Shown: one piece after another, positions 11,721 through 24,200 of the stretch
How positions within the stretch are numbered: the first letter of the stretch is position 1
Layout of the letters: each line of letters opens with the position of its first letter
DNA from: Anagrus nilaparvatae
Taxonomy: Eukaryota > Arthropoda > Insecta > Hymenoptera > Mymaridae
NCBI GenBank assembly: GCA_022575985.1
Contig: JAKSXM010000007.1
Coordinates: 9,736,501 to 9,800,500, forward strand
DNA length: 64,000 bases
Direction: 5' to 3'
Program-made: the position numbers and the translations under genes
Notes under the pieces: model-generated
Seen by the model: only the letters and a program-made list of their open reading frames with translations
Told to the model about the DNA's origin: nothing
Databases searched by the model: none

Positions 11721-12256
11721 ATACTATATTCATTTTCAAACATATAAATTTTAAAATAATAATAAATTTTTTAAGTAAAAATTCTTTTTATTTTATATAG
11801 GTAATGAAATCAATTGCAAGTTACATTTCTGTACTTTTTGCTTCTACATCAAAATAAGTTTTGATAAAAGGATCTTTTTGGATAATATTGTTAGTAAAAA
11901 AAATATCAAAATACCAAAAATAAATTTTTTTAAGTATTATGTATAGTATTCAAAATAAATAATAATTTAACCTAAATTGAACAAAAATTTATTTAAGAAA
12001 TATCCAATCCTCCGTCAAAAGTTTCTCTGTTTACATTTATTGTTATAAATCATGATAATTTAACTGTGTCTTGTGAGGTTAACAAAATGTACTCCAGACC
12101 TTTTGTGAACCGGTTCCAAGTACTTTTTGTCAAATGTAGACATCCAAAAATAATTTTTCCTTTTTTTAAGCTAAATAATCCCTAAATCCACGCATAAAAA
12201 AATATAGTTAAATTTAAAAATTTTTTCAATATTATTCTCCAAAACAATCAAAATAA
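11721..12256. other. AT-rich spacer
   Basis: No gene, RNA or repeat structure is recognised between the family B repeat and the TA-flanked element. Confidence 0.4.
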
Positions 12257-13429
12257 TACCCGCGTAAAATATTATTAAGATCTTTTTAGGATTATTAAGT
12301 GCAGCCTGTAAAAAATGCAGCAAACTTGTAAGTTAAAATTACAAATTGCTTATTTTCTTCCTACTAAAATACTGCATGCAGAACTATAAATAAATAATTT
12401 TTTCAGTTAATTTTATGGACCAGAACCTCATTTTCAGATACTGGTTTCTGCTTGACAAACTACTAGTTGGATTTTTTCAAGCGTCCAGAATGGTGAGATT
12501 TTTCAATATGATTTAAGAAAAACAGGGGCGGACCTAGGAAGCATTTCTGGGAAACGCGGGGGAGGCCCAAAAAGTTCGTCTAAAAATCGTAAAATTTCTA
12601 AAAAATAAAGATTTTTTTGTAAATACTTAATATATTTAAAGAAATGCTTGAGCTTAATAATTCCTGATTCTCTTTTAAGAAAATAAATTTAAAAATTTTC
12701 CATTATTTACACTCCATGGCAGTTTTTTGTCAAGTTTATGCTAAAATATTTTTAAGTTTTAGTTTTTTCTACCATTTTTATACTAAAACGTTTGATTTTA
12801 CAAAATGATATATTTTTGCAATGCATATAAAAATTGTCTGCTTATTTTGTATATGTTACAGGCTCATTAAGGAATCTCCATCAGTGTCCAGCGTTGATGA
12901 TACAAATTGATGAAAAATAATGCAAAAAAAATCTATAATTTCATTACTCTTATCTTTTCTTTAAATATTTCTTGAATATATTATATTGACTTTATTGTGC
13001 AAAAAAAAATTTTTAATTTTTTAAAATAAATGTGAGTTTTAACTTTAAAAAATGGTTTTTATTCAATATTACTTATTTTTTCCATATCCTACTTAATTTT
13101 AAGAAATGATTTGATAATTGATAAAAAAGCTTTTGCCCATATATTTTATGCATATGTGGGAACATTTAAACTGTCGAGTTCCTCAGCTTGAAATTTTCTT
13201 TAATTAATTTATTATATTTTTAAATATTTATTGCATCAATAGTTCTCGTAAAATAATGTACTTTTGATCTTTTTAAAATAATAAAATTTATATTTTTCTA
13301 CTGCTAGTTTTAAAATTTTTGTTTTTTTCCGAGTTACAGGTTCAATATCCAAACTGATTTCCATCGCCTACTTGTCCGGGATTTATCATAGATTTTTTCT
13401 TTTCTCTTTAGAAAGAAAAATTACATTTA

Positions 13430-13565
13430 TCTATGGCAGCAAAAACAGAATGCCCTAGGTCGTAGTTTACCATCCAAGGCGAAGCTAAGCTCGGGCTTGT
13501 CTCTGACGGATATTAATTAACATGCAATCTGATGGCTCATTCTTTTTTTTGCTCCCTCAGTTAAA
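13430..13565. repeat. Dispersed repeat with GAGGCGAAGC-type motif, copy 1
   Basis: Shares GTAGTTTACCATCC, RAGGCGAAGC, TTAANYTGCNATCTG and GGNCATTCTTTTTTTT with 26765-26880. It is GC-richer than its surroundings. No open frame of note. Function unknown. Confidence 0.6.
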
Positions 13566-13666
13566 AATATACAAGTTTAGTTTAAAAAAATATAAATATT
13601 AAGATCTTAATAATGTATTTTTAATATATTGTTAAGATCTTAAGATATTAATAAGTTCCTAAGAAG

Positions 13667-16214
13667 CAGTGTTTTTTTTTAAGGAAATTTTAGAACTGCA
13701 CAAATCACAAAAAGGGGAGGGGGAATGGGGAAAAAAGGGGGAATACTAATTTTGCCTATTTATCATCAAGTTATGATTCTATGCTATTTATTTACAAAAT
13801 ATTATCTCTTTAAATTTTTAAAAAGGTACCTCAAAAATTACTTTTTATTAAATTTATTGAACATGTAAATAGGTCAATATTTGTGAAGTGCATACAGTTT
13901 GGATTTTCGAGTCTCAGAATATACTCCCAAAGTATGTTTGGTCGAAAGTATTAGACTGCCAAAAAAAAAATCGACTTTTCGATTTTTTAAGGTGTTCAAG
14001 CGTTTTTGGATGTCATTTAATGAAAAAATAAGTTCTACGTAAACTGCATCTAAAAATATTTAGTCGTTGAACAGCGCCAAAGCATTTTTGATTTTTGTAA
14101 ATGGGATCAGGAACGTCGGGAGGGACTAAAGCTTCTAAACTTAAAAGGCAACATAAAAATAAAATTTCGGGAGATATTTCGTAGTTTTTTTGGTCGCTAA
14201 AAATGATGGAATCAGTTATTTTGAATTATTTTTTTAAGGCAAAAAGTTATGAGCTGAATTAAGTGGTAAAAATATCAAAAATTGGACAGTTTTTGACGTC
14301 AAAAACTTGCTGCGGACTAAAAAATGTTTAGAAATTATTTTAAAAGGGCATTCCGCATGTTTTTTGGGTCACTATAAACGATGAAATTGGTTATTTTTAT
14401 TTATTCTTGATGGATTCAAAGTAATGGGCCAAATATTGTAGCTTGATTTTCCAAATTTAGCATTTTTTTGAGTAAAATGACTTTCAAGCGTAGAAAGAAC
14501 TTTTCTGAACCTCTAGAAAGGTAAATTATAATATTTTAGTGTTTTTCTAACTAGCGCAGAATTAATTGCTTAGATTTTTTTTAAGGGTGCTAGTTTAGTT
14601 CAGTGTTACGACAATGCCATAAATGCCATCTTTGGGCAATTTTCCAAATAATGCTGCAATCTTGCAATTCAATCAAAATACTTTCAGTTGTTCTCATTTT
14701 TTTTAAATAAAATACACCTTTTCATCCCCGTAATCCGCAATTTTTCATCATCAATTCTCTCATCGTAATAGTTAATAAACCAAATGCCCATTTTCGGCCC
14801 TAAATGACCAATTTTTAAATTGGTGCTAAAATTTTAATTTTTGATAAAATTGAGTTTTATTTTTCTCAACAACTTTTTGTAAGTTCCAAGTTTCCAAAAA
14901 TTTTTTACTCGTCCTTTTAACTTTAGATATTTCTGAGATGTAGTTCTACAAATTTAATGATAAAGTATGATTTTATTTAAAAAACCTCAAATTGAGACTC
15001 TGAACTGAACTGAACTGACTCTCAGACTGCTGAAACTTAAAAATTAATCATTTTGGGCCAAAAATGGGCCTTAGGTTTATTAACTATTACGATGAGAGAA
15101 TCGGTGATGAAACTTTGCGGGTAACGAGGATTAAACGGTGTATTTTATACAAAAAAAATAAGACCAATTGGAAGTATTTTGCGAGGTTTATTTCTATGCT
15201 AGTTAGAAAAACACAAAAATATTATAATTTACCTTTCTTGAGGTTCAGAAAAGTTCTTTCTACGCTTGACAGTCATTTAACTCAAAAAAATGCTAAATTT
15301 GGAAAATCAAACTAAAATATTTGGCCCATTACTTTGAATCCGTCAAGAATAAATAAAAATAACCAATTTCATCGTTTTTAGTGACCCAAAAAACATGCAG
15401 AATGCTCTTTTAAAATAATTTCTAAACATTTTTTAGTCCGCAGCAAGTTTTTGACGTCAAAAACTGTCCAATATTTGATATTTTTACCACTGAATTTAGC
15501 TCATAACTTTTTGCCTTAAAAAAATAATTCAAAATAACTGATTCCATCGTTTTTAACGACCAAAAAAAATACGAAATACCCCCCGAAATTTTATTTTTAT
15601 GTTGCCTTTTAAGTTTAATAGCTTTAGTCCCTCCCGACGTTTCTGAGCCCATTTTCAAAAATCGAAAATGCTTTGGCGCTTTCCAGAACGACTAAATATA
15701 TTTAGATGCGGTTTACGTAGAACTTATTTTTTCATTAAATGCATCCAAAAACGCTTGAGCACCTTAAAAAATCGAAAAGTCGATTTTTTTTTGGCAGTCT
15801 AGAAAGTATATATAAAAAAATAATTTTCCCCAGTTTTTAGCTTTTTAGAGCCAATCCTCTATATTTAAAACAATTTTTGTTTTTTAAAATTTTTTTAAAT
15901 TTTTAATTTTTGAGAAATTTGTATTCATTAATTCTTTTCGCAAACGCGTACTTTACAGTAAAATTTGTTTAAATAAAATAAAAAGACGATTAAAAATTTT
16001 TTGGAAACTTTGGGCTTATACAAAATTTTTGAGGCCTATAGAACTCGTTTCTTTTAAAAATTAGAATTTTGGAAGCATTTTAGAATATAAAATATTTTGT
16101 ATAAAAAATCAAAAAAATTTATATTTTAGGACTGCACAAACTAGGTTTTAGTACTGCACAAATTTTTTCAGAACTGCACTTTTTGTGTAGAACTGCACGT
16201 TAAAAAAATCACTG
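13667..16214. mobile_element. hAT-like element with 8-bp target duplication
   Basis: The termini are CAGTGTTTTTTTT and the inverted CAGTGATTTTTTT. They are flanked by an exact 8-bp direct repeat CTAAGAAG at 13659-13666 and 16215-16222, which is diagnostic for hAT-type insertion. Subterminal copies of the motif TGCAGTTCTA (complement TAGAACTGCA) occur near both ends, with several in tandem at 16115-16200. The interior is largely occupied by a second hAT-like element. No transposase frame survives. Confidence 0.85.
13952..15801. mobile_element. Foldback hAT-like element nested in the previous one
   Basis: The termini TAGACTGCC and GGCAGTCTA are exact inverted repeats, flanked by an 8-bp direct repeat GAAAGTAT (13944-13951 and 15802-15809). 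Arms of about 870 bases pair along the whole element (for example GGGAGGGACTAAAGC at about 14118 with its complement at about 15624), leaving a spacer of about 200 bases around 14830-15020. Open frames over it are artefacts of the arms. It is a non-autonomous foldback element. Confidence 0.85.
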
Positions 16215-16504
16215 CTAAGAAGATCTTAATAATATTTTACGCGGGTAGCTATAAAACTCATGATAAAATACTTTAACCTGAAACAACTATTTTTTAATTA
16301 TCTTGCTAGGGCCGATTCAATTTGTAGATCATAGATGTAAACTTCTGTCAATGTTATTTAACTCGCAAATTTTTACTGAATCGCCCCTCCATGAAAAAAT
16401 TTCTGGATCCGCCAACTATCAATAGTATAGCTATAGCCAGCTGTATTCTTTTTCACTAACGTTAACGTTGATGTACCTAATAAGGTATCCTTTTATATCA
16501 CCGC

Positions 16505-16655
16505 AGCTGGGAGGAAGAAAATGACTTAGAAGAAGATGACGAGGAAGTTATCCAATTCATCGTGGAGAAGCTTTTAACAGCAGTAGACTCAAAAACAGAA
16601 AGGGCCTGATGGAATAGCCACTGATATTTCGAAGATAGCAGAAGTTTTTTTTTGT
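16505..16655 (+). pseudogene. LINE reverse-transcriptase N-terminal relic
   Basis: The frame reads SWEEENDLEEDDEEV, then IVEKLLTAVDSKT and, after a one-base shift, KGPDGIATDISKIAEVF. GPDGI plus the preceding acidic or amphipathic stretch is the hallmark start of the reverse transcriptase in Jockey/I-type LINEs. Nothing else of the domain follows. Confidence 0.6.
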
Positions 16656-16659
16656 CAAT

Positions 16660-17140
16660 TTACTTCTTTTTATAATACCTAATAAAAAAATATAAAAATT
16701 GATATCTATTCTGTCATTGATTGTAACATAATATATTATTCAACGATTTACTATGCCCTGGAAAGTACAATAAAAGAAAAAAGAAAGAATTTTTTTTTAA
16801 ATTGCAGTAATTATTACTAATAAGAAATATTGTAAAGACATCAATATTTTAAAAAAATGTTTAGTATAATTTTTTTAATCAATTAATAACTTACAGATAA
16901 TAGTTTTGAAGCTATAAGAATTTTATATTTAAATTACTTAGAAAAAAAATTAAATGAATTTGAAATTCTTTATAATAAAGTAAATATTTCTAATTGAGCG
17001 AAAATTTTTTTTTAGGCAGCCAATTTGTTTTTATATTTCTAAGAGTAATTCATAATTTTGGTAAAACTCATAATAATTGTTAATAGTTAAGATATATTTG
17101 GTAATAGTTAAGATAAGTATTACCAGGATACAGATTGTGC
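16660..17140. other. AT-rich spacer
   Basis: No gene or repeat boundary is recognised. Confidence 0.4.
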
Positions 17141-17345
17141 TTACTAATTGAAAAAATAGATGGATCCTCGGAGGGCTATATTTATCCAATATTATTCCTG
17201 AATCCTTTTAAATTAAATAAATTTAAAAGTAATTTCGATTGAAAAATCAAACATCAAATTCATATTCAAATCGACAGATTCGATCGAAAAATACGACATA
17301 TTCTGTATACTATATTTATTACTTAAATTTCTAGAAATTCGTTTT
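17140..17345. repeat. Repeat family A, partial copy
   Basis: Starts at ACAGATTGTGCTTACTAATT and shares GATGGATCCTCGGAGGGCTA, TTATCCAATATTATT and AAAAGTAATTTCGATTGAAA with 53430-53640. The second half is repeated again at 18140-18300. A decayed LINE separates the two pieces. Confidence 0.7.
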
Positions 17346-17379
17346 GCATTTAATAAATAAATTTGAGTAATCATTTTCA

Positions 17380-18120
17380 TTTAGCATTTCGTTGTAAACG
17401 TCTATTAGTATTAGATGATAATAAACTGGTAACGATTTCAAAACCTCATAATCAATTCCATGTTGCCTGATGAACTTGAATTTTTTCTAGAATTCATTGC
17501 TGAATTAAATTCAGCATAGGTAAGGGGAGATTCTAGTAAGAGGTTAGATTGACATTTAGGTAGGGGTCTAATTTGGGTTTGTTGGAACCCAGGGAGAAGA
17601 TAAGGAATCCATTGCATCGACAATCTGCTCTTTTTGCAAGTTATTATTTACATGGATGGGTTTGGTTTTAGCCTATTTGTTTTTGAATATTTTTGTTTGA
17701 TTCCATACATACGCAGGACAAGTATCTAAGTAAATAGTTTCAGCAAAATTTTTATATGCTTGTTTTTTTTCTGCTTAAATAATTGTTTGGCCTGTGCATG
17801 AAATTTTTTGTTTTGAATCAAGTCGTCACTATCAAGCGTATGTTGTCACTTTTTGAATGCAGCTTTGCTTTTTCTTTTTATTCTATTACAGTTTGAATCC
17901 CATACCATCTTATGGGGTTTCTATATTTTGATTTATGAATTTTTCTTTTTTTGTTTGTATGTTTTGTTATTTTTTTTGTTATTTTATCGATAAAAGAGTT
18001 GTATTTGTCAGCAGAAGATAATTCAGTAAAATCGCTGAGATGAAATCAGTTTTGTTATCTCTTAGATCTTGTTGAACAGCTGACCAATTTGTTCATTTGG
18101 ACTGTATTTTGAAGCTTTTT
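17380..18120 (-). pseudogene. Decayed LINE: endonuclease-RT linker and RT start
   Basis: On the minus strand, peptide traces in the order expected for a non-LTR retrotransposon appear in shifting frames. They are DSNCNRIKRKSKAAFKK with FHAQAKQLFKQKKN (about 17900-17740), QKEQIVDAMDSLSSPWVP (about 17640-17585), SPLTYAEFNSAMNSRKNSS (about 17545-17475), then GIDYEVLKSLPVYYHLILID (about 17463-17400). The last two are the SRKNSSPGxDGIxYExLK start of the reverse transcriptase. At least three frameshifts break it. Confidence 0.7.
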
Positions 18121-18139
18121 TTAATTTTAATTTTTATAA

Positions 18140-18707
18140 ATAGAAAAGTGAGTGAATCTTTTTAAATTAAATGCATTTAAAAGTAATTTCGATTGAAAAT
18201 AATCAAACATCGAATTCATATTCAAATCGATAGATATCGATTGAAAAATACGACACATTCTATATATTACTTGAATTTCAAGAAGTTTGTTTTGCATTTA
18301 ATAAATAACTTTGAAAATTAAGGCCAATGATAATAATATTAATAATTTTTGCTATAGTTATAAAGAAATTATAAAAATGTTTGTTCTATTTATAATAAAT
18401 TATAACAATTTAAGAATTAATAAAAATAAGTATTAAATAATTTTGCTACGATTACAAAGCATGAATATTTTATATACTATAATTTATTGATTACTTTCAG
18501 AGTGTTAGGGGGTCTTTTTCGACCTTTTTACATTGAAAAACTTTTACAAATTTTTTACAATTGTATATTATAGCTACTTTTTAAACAAGGGACAAAATAT
18601 TGGTTTTAACCTTGCATACAGTTGTGTGTGTTATTCAAATTGACCAATTCGCGAACGGGTCAATATTAAAAAAATAAATACTACGTCTAAAATTAAAATA
18701 AATAATA
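18140..18707. repeat. Repeat family A, right part of copy 1
   Basis: Closely matches 53500-54075 and the complement of 40335-40860. Shared blocks include TTAGGGGGTCTTT, TCGACCTTTTTACATTGAAA, CCTTGCATACAGTTGTGTGT and TTATTCAAATTGACCAATTC. Similarity stops at 18707, where a foldback element begins. Confidence 0.8.
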
Positions 18708-18713
18708 TTAACA

Positions 18714-19800
18714 TGGCATGGCAGGCTTAAAACGATTTTATTACAAAGTGCGAGTTACTGAAAATGTTGAAATCGATTGATCGATGTTGGGATCGATTTG
18801 AAATATTTTTTAAAGTTAATTGCCGTAAAAATTAAAAAAATTCCCACAGCCGTTTTTTTCTTTCAGTTAAAAAATCGTATTTTTGATATTTTCTTCATTT
18901 TGCTCTACTTTTTAATTTCTTTATTCGTACCAAATAAAGTTCAAAACTGTTCTGTACCTTGTATTTCTAAAGGTATTTCTGAAGTTAAATTATTCACTCC
19001 CGAGTACTAAAGTACACTTATACCGTATAATTTGATTTTGTTAAGCTTCGGATGGCTGAGAGGGAGGCTAAGAATTTATATCCCGTATAAAAAGTCATTG
19101 GTTGATTGAGTCTCTCAAATATATTTATGTCTCTCGGTGCAAATCTGTCAATTTACACCCAAATTACGTTCTTAGCAATTTTTGATTTTTTAATGAAATT
19201 TTTTAGAAATCAATAGACAAAAGCTTTAAAAATAGTTTTTGGACATAATCTATAGTCAAATTTTCAGCTGAATTTGAATCTGACGATTGATCTAAATCGC
19301 AAAAATCTAAAATTCGTAATTTGGGTCTAAATTAGCAGTTTTGCACCTGGAGGGCTATATAATTCATATTTAATGTTTATAAAAAAATGTGCCCAAAATG
19401 AGTCCAATCGGGGGACTCAATCTGCCAATAACTTTTTATACTAAATGATATAACTTCACAGCTACCCTCTCAGCCATCTGCAGCTTCCGGAAATCAAATT
19501 ATACAGGTATAAGTGTACTTTAGTACTCGGGAGTGAATAATTTAACTTCAGAAATACCTTTAGAAATACAAGGTACAGAACAGTTTTGAACTTTATTTGG
19601 TACGAATAAAGAAATTTTAAATTAGAGTAAAATGAAGAAAACCTGAAAAATACAGATTTTTACCCGAGAGAAAAAAACGGCACTGGGAATTTTATCAATT
19701 TTTACGGCAATTAACTTCAAAAAATATTTCAAATCCAACACAATTTTCATCATTTTCAGTAACTCGCACTTTGATTTAAAATCGTTTCAAGCCCACCGTG
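18714..19800. mobile_element. Foldback element
   Basis: Arms at 18720-19090 and 19420-19800 are inverted copies. They share CAAAGTGCGAGTTACTGAAA, GTTAATTGCCGTAAAAATT, GTTCAAAACTGTTCTGTACC and ACTCCCGAGTACTAAAGTAC. The central 330 bases are unique. The open frame in the left arm is not protein-like. Target duplication not resolved. Confidence 0.75.
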
Positions 19801-20420
19801 ATGGAACATGTTCATATAGGAAGGGGTACCAGAAAAAGTTATATGCAGTAGAGGGGGGGGGGGCTTAAAAAGTGACGATTTTAGGGGAGGGAATTTTAAT
19901 TTTTATAATTATTTAAAAATTTAGTTTTTATCAACGAATCAATATTGAATTTTTTTTAAACATGACTCTGTTTTATCTTAATTTACCTACCCCCCATTCC
20001 CTCTGGATAACATAAAAGCAGTAACAAACCAGAAATTTATATAACTAAGAAATAGGCAATTAGGTAAAACAGCAGGTAATCCAAATTATTTTTCTCAAAT
20101 AACTCTTAAAAAAAAGATAGGGGAACAAAATTTAAGCTTTCCTACAGTCTTTTTTATCTGATTTAATTAATTGCTTGAAATTTCAAGCAAGTATATTTAT
20201 TGCTTGAATATTCAAGCATTTACTTGAATTTTCAAGTAAAGCCGCCTGGCCGTGTAGAAAGGGCAAAAAGTGTACCGTCCTGGTTAGTAAATAGTCTTTT
20301 TTTGTCCTAGATAATTAAAACCATTATTCCAATAAATAAAATACGAATTGGCGTTCCGAATATTTACCGTAACCTCTACTTCTCAATTTTTTGGAATTAT
20401 TCTGAAATAATAAATTTTAA
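19801..20420. other. Transposon debris with iterated TTGAAT/TTCAAG motifs
   Basis: Contains a palindrome GAACATGTTC at 19804-19813, a G-run near 19852-19863, and at 20165-20256 an array of alternating TTGAA and TTCAAG motifs ending GGCCGTG next to TA. This last is a terminus similar in design to the element at 3016-5104 but of different sequence. No genes. Confidence 0.4.
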
Positions 20421-21278
20421 AATCCATCAAGTAGTTTCTGAGATCAAGAAGTTCTATTTACTGAAAATTTCAGTTATTAATTTCAGCCATTGAACACAAA
20501 AAATTTTGGTAAACGAAAAAATAAATTATTTGAAGTTACAAAAAACACATTGAGGTTACAAAAAATTTAGATAAAAGAAAAATAAATACATTGAGGTTAT
20601 GGATTTATTGATAAAAAATAATTAAAAAAAAAGAATATCAGCATTTAAAAATTTTAAATTTCAAAATTCGATATTTCGATATTTACCAATACCGATACAA
20701 TATTAAGCTCTGCAATACCAAGACCAATATGGCCCAGACTGATATTTTCAATACCAATATCGATATTAGTCAAAATATCGTATTGTCTTGGTATCGCGGA
20801 ACTCTAACTGAAACATACATTTCCACACAGGCATGTAATATTAACATTTTCGGGTTGAAAAAATGAGCTAGGGACAAAATTTCTCCAAAAATTAAACATT
20901 TTTAGGAACTTTCCATTTTTTGACTAAATTATAAGCCACGATTTTAATCGTTCCTAAAAAGTAAGTAAGTCAATGATAGGGTACCACAATGTCGTCAGGA
21001 AAGTTTGGTAGATATAAGTAAAAGCATAAATATATAAAAATTGATTATGAGTATCATACACATAATATTATACACATAAGCTTTCAAAGTTTAGCAAAAG
21101 TAGAAATGGTAATTTAACGATATTTTTTCAAGCTTTCACCATAATTCCTAATACTAAATAATTTAGTACACACTCTATAGTAGAAAAGCTTATGCAAATA
21201 AAGCATTGAAAAAAAATTTTCGAATTAAAAAATTAATCTAAATTTTTGAATAAATTAATATTTTATTAAACAAAAAAA

Positions 21279-24200
21279 ATGTCAATTTTAAAAGACGTAA
21301 TATTTTATTTGTCAATTATTGGGATGTGGATTCCAACAAATTTTAAATCATTTAAATTGAAATTTTTGTATAAAATTTATCAAATTATTTATGGTCTATT
21401 AAATTTTATATTTTTAATATTTATGTTTTATACTGTTATAAAAATGATTATAATAAATAAAAACTTTGATAGATACTATCAAACAATGTTTTTCTTACCA
21501 ATAACGTTGTTAATATTTATTAAATTCTTGTACATTATTTATAAAAGGGATAAATTAATTAAATTATTAAATTTCTTTTCATTGGATGCTTGTCAATATG
21601 ACGATAATGAAAAAAAGCAAGAAATAAATTTAAAAAAATTGATAAGGTAATTTTTTTTTATTTTATTAGAATATTTTTATACATAAATTATTTAATAATC
21701 ACATTTTTGATAAAATAAAGAAATAAATATTACTTTTTTTTTAATAGATATTTTCTGATTTTCGTTTTTACATTCGCAAGTATAAATAGCCATGTTGTAA
21801 CTATAATTCCATTTATAACTGCTGATGAATTTGACTTACCAGTAAACATATATCCGTTTTGTGAAATCAACAAGAAAAATTATTGGTTCTTTTTTATCTT
21901 TGAAATCATAGGAATTCAAGGAAATGCATCTTGGGTCACCGGATTTTGTGTTTTACTAACTACTTTTCTTTTGGAAGTATGTCACCAATTAGAAATATTA
22001 TCAGGTAGGATCAAAGAATTACCAAAAGCTATCGAATCACATATGCAGAAAAATTCTAAGGAGAGCAAATTAAATGTTGAGAAAAAATACTTTTCTCAAA
22101 TTATACAACAGCATCAAAAGATTTTTGAGTAAGAAATAACTTTATTTATTATAAATTATAATTTAAACTTGAGGAGCCAAAACAGCTCTGGTTATCAGGT
22201 TAACATACTTGATCTAACTTTCTGAATTCCGAATTCCGGTTGTCATAACAAAATTTTTCGTCAGTAAATAAAATTTAAATAAAATTATTCTTAAGACAAA
22301 AAATGATCAATAAAAATGATCACGATGAGATATAATCAATTAAAGGTTTAAATATAACACATTAAATAATTTAAGTAATTTTACAAATATGCAACTTAAT
22401 CAATTTAGAGAAAAGCTTTAGATTTCTTTAGACTGAAAAAAAGCAGTTTTTCGGTTAGGAAAAAATTTTTTTTTTTTCACTGCATCATGTGTTACTTGCA
22501 CTTTAAATCGAACTAAAATTATTTTCAAATAATACGTTTCCAGATGAATTATCAATAAATTTTAGTATTTATTTTAGTACTTGCATTTCTATTAGCCACA
22601 TAAGGTAAAAAATAAACTTTTTTTTAAAGATTCGTAAAGTCAAACTGTAAAAATATATTGCTAGAAAATTCAAGCAATTTACTCAAAACTTTTCACAGCT
22701 GATAGAACACAAAATCTCAAATAATATTAACTAGATCATTGCTAACAATGTTAGACCGTGCGAAGCATACCAACACACGGTTGGTATAAAAATGATTAAA
22801 AAAAAAAAAATGTCGCTATTGTTCGCACTCGTTAAGGTCACAGTGATCTCCGATTAGGTTCAAAATTTATATATATAAGTTAGATATAAGACCAACATTA
22901 ACTGTATTGATTTTGAGCCAAATCGAAAATATAGTACCGAAATTATTATCAATTTACGGGAATAACAGCGTTAAAAACACAAAATGTCGATTATAAGACA
23001 TAAAACATGATAAAATAAGCACTTTCAGGATGAAAATAATCATTCCAGGTTGAAGCGGATACCCTGGAGATATAATTTTTCATTTTCCGCAGGAATATAT
23101 TTTCCGATTTTCATAAACCATTTTCTTAAACCATCGGCATAAAAATATTATAAAATCAAAGTATACATGTGACATTTTTTAAAAATCGAAGTTCTACCTT
23201 AAAGAATCAAATGTTTGCGTGAGAGAACAAATCGTATAGGTGTTCTACCCCATAGTGCACCAACATTTCTGTCCCTTAAACACAAAACTTTTTGCCTCTC
23301 AGACACCGAAAATATTTTCTCGCGAGGAAACATGCTTAGTAGCATGGAACATATTTTGTATATTCTATTAAAACATGTACAGGAAGAGGTGAATATTGCG
23401 ACTATATGTTATTGCTCATGTCTCACCTAACGAGCAAATATTTTCGGCGTCTATGAAGCAGAAAATTTGGTGCTCAAGAAACAGAAATGCTGGTGCACTG
23501 GGAATGAATCGGTTGCGCGAGAGAACAAATCGTAGTCGTCGCGCGCCACTAATATTTGTTTTCTCGAGCAACAAATTTTGTCGTCTCAGACGCCGAAAAT
23601 GTTTGCTCTCGAGGTGCAGCGCGCGCACCTGCCCCGAGTAATCATATACTGTACATATTTTATAAGCATGTGCTATATGTATATTATGTATTTTGTGTAT
23701 TTTTAATAAAAAAATAATTAATTATGTGATAGATATATAGTTTTAAATATTATTATTTTAAAAGAAGATTTAGAAATTGAGAGTTTTTTTAAAAGGCATA
23801 ATCAATACAAAGAATTTTATACGTGCATGAGTATGCAAATGTTTGTATTTTTAATTTTTAAATATAATTTTTAATAATAAACATAACGAATTTATTTTTT
23901 TTCACTTTATTTACATGAAAAATGAGAATTATACAAACATTTGCATACTCATGCACGTATAAAATTCTTTGTATTGATTATGCTTTTTAAAAAAACTCTC
24001 AATTTCTAAATCTTCTTTTAAAATAATAATATTTAAAACTATTTATCTTTACTTTAAAACTTTAAAACTATATATCTATCACATAATTAATTATTTTTTT
24101 ATTAAAAGTACACAAAATACATAATATACATATAGCACATGCTTATAAAATATGTACAGTATATGATTACTCGGGGCAGGTGCGCGCGCTGCACCTCGAG

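Larger units (their letters stand above)
12259..16245. mobile_element. TA-flanked TIR element, outermost of a three-layer stack
   Basis: A perfect 26-base inverted terminus begins CCCGCGTAAAATATT at 12259 (TA at 12257-12258) and ends with its complement at 16245 (TA at 16246-16247). TA duplication suggests a Tc1/mariner-type non-autonomous element. A hAT-like element is inserted a few bases inside its right terminus. The left 1.4 kb holds AT-rich DNA, a CAGGGGCGGACCTAGG motif at 12525 that resembles a hAT terminus, and a dispersed repeat at 13430-13565. No transposase is seen. Confidence 0.75.

Noticed and set aside
12440..12493. Exon-like stretch between TTTTCAG and GTGAGA reading YWFLLDKLLVGFFQASRM
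   Set aside because: Too short, no partner exons and no recognised family.
15064..15658. Open frames of 83 and 78 residues
   Set aside because: They lie in the arms of the foldback hAT-like element and mirror each other; no conserved domain.
12525..16421. CAGGGGCGGACCTAGG at 12525 and a similar inverted CTGGATCCGCC near 16410 as a fourth enclosing hAT-like element
   Set aside because: The termini match poorly and no 8-bp target duplication is visible.
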